Shown piece after piece: positions 40,840 through 43,385 of a stretch of DNA of 43,385 nt. The DNA comes from Sideroxydans sp. (GTDB lineage Bacteria > Pseudomonadota > Gammaproteobacteria > Burkholderiales > Gallionellaceae). The stretch spans positions 1 through 43,385 of the forward strand of contig JAQUAD010000021.1 in the NCBI GenBank assembly GCA_028687425.1, read 5' to 3'. Position numbers and translations under genes: made by a program. A model generated the notes under the pieces. The model made no database searches. It was not told the origin of the DNA and saw nothing but the letters and a program-made list of their open reading frames with translations. Each line of letters opens with the position of its first letter. Within the stretch, counting starts at the first letter, position 1.

Positions 40840-41435
40840 ACCGCCATCTCTCGTCTCTCGAATACGGCTTGCGCCAATGTGCCGCTATCCACATGTTCCA
40901 GTTCGCCGCCCACCGGCAGCCCGCGCGCGATGCGCGACACCTTGATGCCCTGCGACTTCAGCAAGGTTGCCAGATAATGCGCAGTCGCCTCGCCCTCCAC
41001 GGTGAAGTTCGTCGCCAGAATGACCTCGCAAGCGAGTTCCTGTGCGCGACTGACCAGTCGCTCCAAGGGCAATTCACGTGCACCTATGCCGTCCAGCGGC
41101 GACAAGCGCCCCATCAGTACGAAATACATACCACGATAACATTGCGCCTGTTCCATCATCAGCAAGTCCGCGGGCATCTCCACCACGCACAACATATTCC
41201 CTTCCCGTTGTGCAGAGCTGCACATGGGACATATCTCTTCTTCGGAGAAGTTGTTGCACTTGCTGCAATGCTTGACGCTCTCGACTGCATGGCTGAGCGA
41301 GTGTGACAGATGCATCGCCCCTGCGCGGTCACGCTGCAACAGGTGATAGGCCATGCGCTGCGCGGACTTCGGCCCCACGCCCGGCAAACAGCGCAAGGCG
41401 GTGATCAGCTCTTCCAGACTGGAAGGTGTCTTCAT
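40836..41435 (-). CDS. recR: Recombination protein RecR
   Basis: Works with RecF and RecO to load RecA at gaps. Helix-hairpin-helix ([19 protein letters not shown]), Cys4 zinc finger (C57, C60, C69, C72), Toprim domain ([28 protein letters not shown]) and a Walker-like C-terminal [17 protein letters not shown]. 199 residues, normal. Directly follows ybaB with no gap. Confidence 0.98.
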   Translation of the reverse strand: MKTPSSLEELITALRCLPGVGPKSAQRMAYHLLQRDRAGAMHLSHSLSHAVESVKHCSKCNNFSEEEICPMCSSAQREGNMLCVVEMPADLLMMEQAQCYRGMYFVLMGRLSPLDGIGARELPLERLVSRAQELACEVILATNFTVEGEATAHYLATLLKSQGIKVSRIARGLPVGGELEHVDSGTLAQAVFERREMAV

Positions 41436-41753
41436 TTAGAACGGCAGACTCATGCCCGGCGGCAGCTTGGCGGTGAAGCCACTCATGCGTTGCTCGGTAG
41501 TCTGTGCGGCCTTCTTGTTGGCATCGTTGACTGCAGCGACGATGAGGTCTTCCAGCATCTCCTTGTCGTCCATCACACTGTCGTCCAGCATCACGCGGCG
41601 CAGCTCGTGCGCACAGGTCATGGTCACCTTGACCATGCCGGAACCGGACTGACCTTCCACCTCGATGGTTGCCAGTTCGTCCTGAGCCTTCTTCATGTTC
41701 GCCTGCATCTGCTGCGCCTGCTTCATCAGCCCGGCCAATCCGCCCTTCATCAT
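41436..41753 (-). CDS. ybaB: Nucleoid-associated protein YbaB/EbfC
   Basis: A small DNA-binding protein of 105 residues that forms a dimer and coats DNA. Signature [50 protein letters not shown]. The dnaX-ybaB-recR order is the classical one. Two adjacent ATGs open the gene. Confidence 0.97.
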   Translation of the reverse strand: MMKGGLAGLMKQAQQMQANMKKAQDELATIEVEGQSGSGMVKVTMTCAHELRRVMLDDSVMDDKEMLEDLIVAAVNDANKKAAQTTEQRMSGFTAKLPPGMSLPF

Positions 41754-41769
41754 TTCCAGCTTCCTCCAG

Positions 41770-43380
41770 TTAAACGGGTCTGATCGACCCTTCTATCAAT
41801 TGCGCCCCCAGCACCGCCTGCGCATCGCGCACGAATGCATCCTGACGGATCGCATCTTCGGCTTGCTGCTGACGATTCTGCTTGTCCTGCTGCTCCACCA
41901 CCGCAGGCGTCGCCACCTCGTTCGAGGCACTCAGCTCGACTTCCAGCCGGACCGGGCGCGCGAAATATTCACTCAGCGCAGCCTGCAGTTTCTCCTGCGC
42001 GATCTTGTTGCTTTGCAGATGCTTATGCTGCGGCGGCAGATGCAGCAGCACCCGCCCCTCCGCAAAGCTGGCCAGCAGACTGTTCTTCGCCAGTTGCAGT
42101 GCCATGCCCGACAGATTGAGCTGGGCCAGCAAGGTATGCCAATCCAGATCAGCCCCAGCAGTCATCGCCGGGGCCGGAGCGGCTACAGCTTTGGCAGGCG
42201 CTGTTGCAGGCGCCGGCTCCGCTGCACGGGCCACATTCACTACCGGCGCACTGCGCGGTGCTGCTTGTGGAGCACTCGTCGCAGCGCCCGCAGCCTGCGG
42301 CGCGAACGCCAGCATGCGCAACAAGGTCATGGTGAATCCGGCGTATTCATCCGGCGCCAGTTCGATCTCATTCCGTCCATGGATGGCGATCTGGTAATTC
42401 AGCTGTATCTCTTCCGGCGTGAACTGCTGCGCCAACTCCATCAGGCGCACGCGCTCCGGCTCGTCGTCGGGGATGGCTTGCGGGATGGTCTGCGCCAGGG
42501 CGATGCGATGCAGCAAGGTCGCCATATCCTGCAAGGCAGCTTCGAACGCGATGCTGCGCATGGACATATCGTCCGCGATACGCAGCAGACCGGGGCCATC
42601 ACCCGCACGCAGCGTCTGCATCAGATCGAACAGATAGCCCTGATCGATGGCGCCCAGCATGGTGCGCACCAGCGCCTCATCCACCTTGCCGGACGAATAA
42701 GCGATGGCCTGATCCATCAGACTCAAGGCATCGCGCATACTGCCCTGCGCGGCACGCGCGACCAGATTCAGCGCGCCATTCTCGAACGGAATGCTCTCCT
42801 GCCCCAGAACATATTGCAGATGCGACACGATCAATGCGGGCGGCATCTGCTTGAGATTGAACTGCAGACAGCGCGACAGCACGGTGACCGGGATCTTCTG
42901 CGGGTCGGTGGTCGCAAGGATGAACTTCACATGCGCAGGCGGCTCTTCCAGCGTCTTCAACATCGCGTTGAAAGCCGACTTCGACAGCATGTGCACTTCG
43001 TCGATGATGTAGACCTTGTAGCGCCCACTGGTCGGCGCGTACAGCGCGCTCTCCAGCAACTCGCGCATGTTATCGACTTGGGTGTTGGATGCCGCGTCCA
43101 GCTCGATCAGATCGACGAAACGCCCGCTGTCGATCTCCTTGCAGGCACTACATACGCCGCACGGCTCGGCGGTCACGCCGGATTCGCAATTCAGGGATTT
43201 GGCAAAGATGCGCGCAATGGTGGTCTTGCCCACGCCGCGCGTGCCGGTGAACAGGTAAGCATGATGCAGACGGTTCTGCATCAGCGCATTGCTCAGCGCC
43301 TGTACCACATGCTCCTGCCCGGCCAATTGGGCGAAGGTTCTGGGACGCCATTTGCGTGCTAAAACTGAAGTCGCAGACAT
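41770..43380 (-). CDS. dnaX: DNA polymerase III tau subunit
   Basis: Clamp-loader ATPase and replisome organiser. Walker A GTRGVGKT (46-53), zinc cysteines C65/C74/C77/C80, DEVHMLS, and sensor SRCLQF are intact. An Ala/Pro-rich linker (~365-415) precedes the C-terminal tau domain that contacts polymerase alpha and DnaB. At 536 residues it is complete, starting 6 bases from the window edge. No A-rich slippery heptamer for the shorter gamma form is visible, so frameshifting as in E. coli seems absent. Confidence 0.98.
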   Translation of the reverse strand: MSATSVLARKWRPRTFAQLAGQEHVVQALSNALMQNRLHHAYLFTGTRGVGKTTIARIFAKSLNCESGVTAEPCGVCSACKEIDSGRFVDLIELDAASNTQVDNMRELLESALYAPTSGRYKVYIIDEVHMLSKSAFNAMLKTLEEPPAHVKFILATTDPQKIPVTVLSRCLQFNLKQMPPALIVSHLQYVLGQESIPFENGALNLVARAAQGSMRDALSLMDQAIAYSSGKVDEALVRTMLGAIDQGYLFDLMQTLRAGDGPGLLRIADDMSMRSIAFEAALQDMATLLHRIALAQTIPQAIPDDEPERVRLMELAQQFTPEEIQLNYQIAIHGRNEIELAPDEYAGFTMTLLRMLAFAPQAAGAATSAPQAAPRSAPVVNVARAAEPAPATAPAKAVAAPAPAMTAGADLDWHTLLAQLNLSGMALQLAKNSLLASFAEGRVLLHLPPQHKHLQSNKIAQEKLQAALSEYFARPVRLEVELSASNEVATPAVVEQQDKQNRQQQAEDAIRQDAFVRDAQAVLGAQLIEGSIRPV

Positions 43381-43385
43381 TTCGC

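Noticed and set aside
41695-43362. 555-residue frame antisense to dnaX
   Set aside because: dnaX is complete with all motifs; the antisense product is Arg/His/Gln-rich without a recognisable fold.
41770-43380. Programmed frameshift in dnaX giving gamma
   Set aside because: No A-rich slippery heptamer seen in the coding strand.

Overview
The window looks like chromosomal DNA from a betaproteobacterium, most plausibly Nitrosomonadales/Gallionellales-like. The reasons are the uniformly GC-rich coding, the gene order rpoE-rseA-mucB-rseC-mucD-lepA-lepB-DUF4845-rnc-era-recO-pdxJ-acpS, the dnaX-ybaB-recR-rluB group, and the abundance of c-type cytochromes and signalling proteins. This placement is inference; no rRNA or tRNA is present to test it. 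There are no insertion sequences, phage genes, integrases or CRISPR arrays.

Layout. 1-2243: 3' part of aconitase acnA. 2244-6450: a chemoreceptor behind a near-perfect sigma-28 promoter, then a tight unit of a putative outer-membrane barrel, a tetrahaem cytochrome and a two-TM HAMP-like protein. 6472-8412: a periplasmic-sensor/PAS/GGDEF protein. 8590-12760: ten small stress/housekeeping genes on the minus strand, including a WYL regulator, both TfoX halves, a cupin and 3-methyladenine glycosylase. They are organised into three units, each preceded by a 32-bp near-identical dyad element. 12763-13426: DUF2239 with a promoter carrying tandem ACCCGGGT palindromes. 13462-16819: an SHP/DHC cytochrome pair divergent from a QseBC-like two-component system, with two CTTAA-N6-CTTAA boxes. 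16846-22839: def, MTI phosphorylase, hpt, ligA, zipA, nagZ. 22882-24347: a HipA/YjjJ-type kinase gene with an AT-rich upstream region. 24348-34891: the long conserved minus-strand block from rpoE to acpS. 35080-36657: nadB, divergent from rpoE. 36662-39917: an operon of class III nucleotide cyclase, TPR lipoprotein, Ser/Thr kinase and ygfX. 40015-43380: rluB, recR, ybaB and complete dnaX.

How the genes work together. The sigma-E block (rpoE, anti-sigma rseA, co-regulator mucB, rseC, protease mucD) is a complete envelope-stress circuit, with a likely self-activating sigma-E promoter between rpoE and nadB. A strong hairpin with a T-rich tail separates it from lepA-lepB. The QseBC-like pair probably controls its divergent haem-protein operon and a small zinc-ribbon gene. 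The WYL regulator lies at the end of one of the three units that carry the repeated operator, which suggests a compact autoregulated regulon.

The least described parts are the WYL operator regulon, the cyclase-lipoprotein-kinase operon and the barrel/tetrahaem/HAMP cluster.
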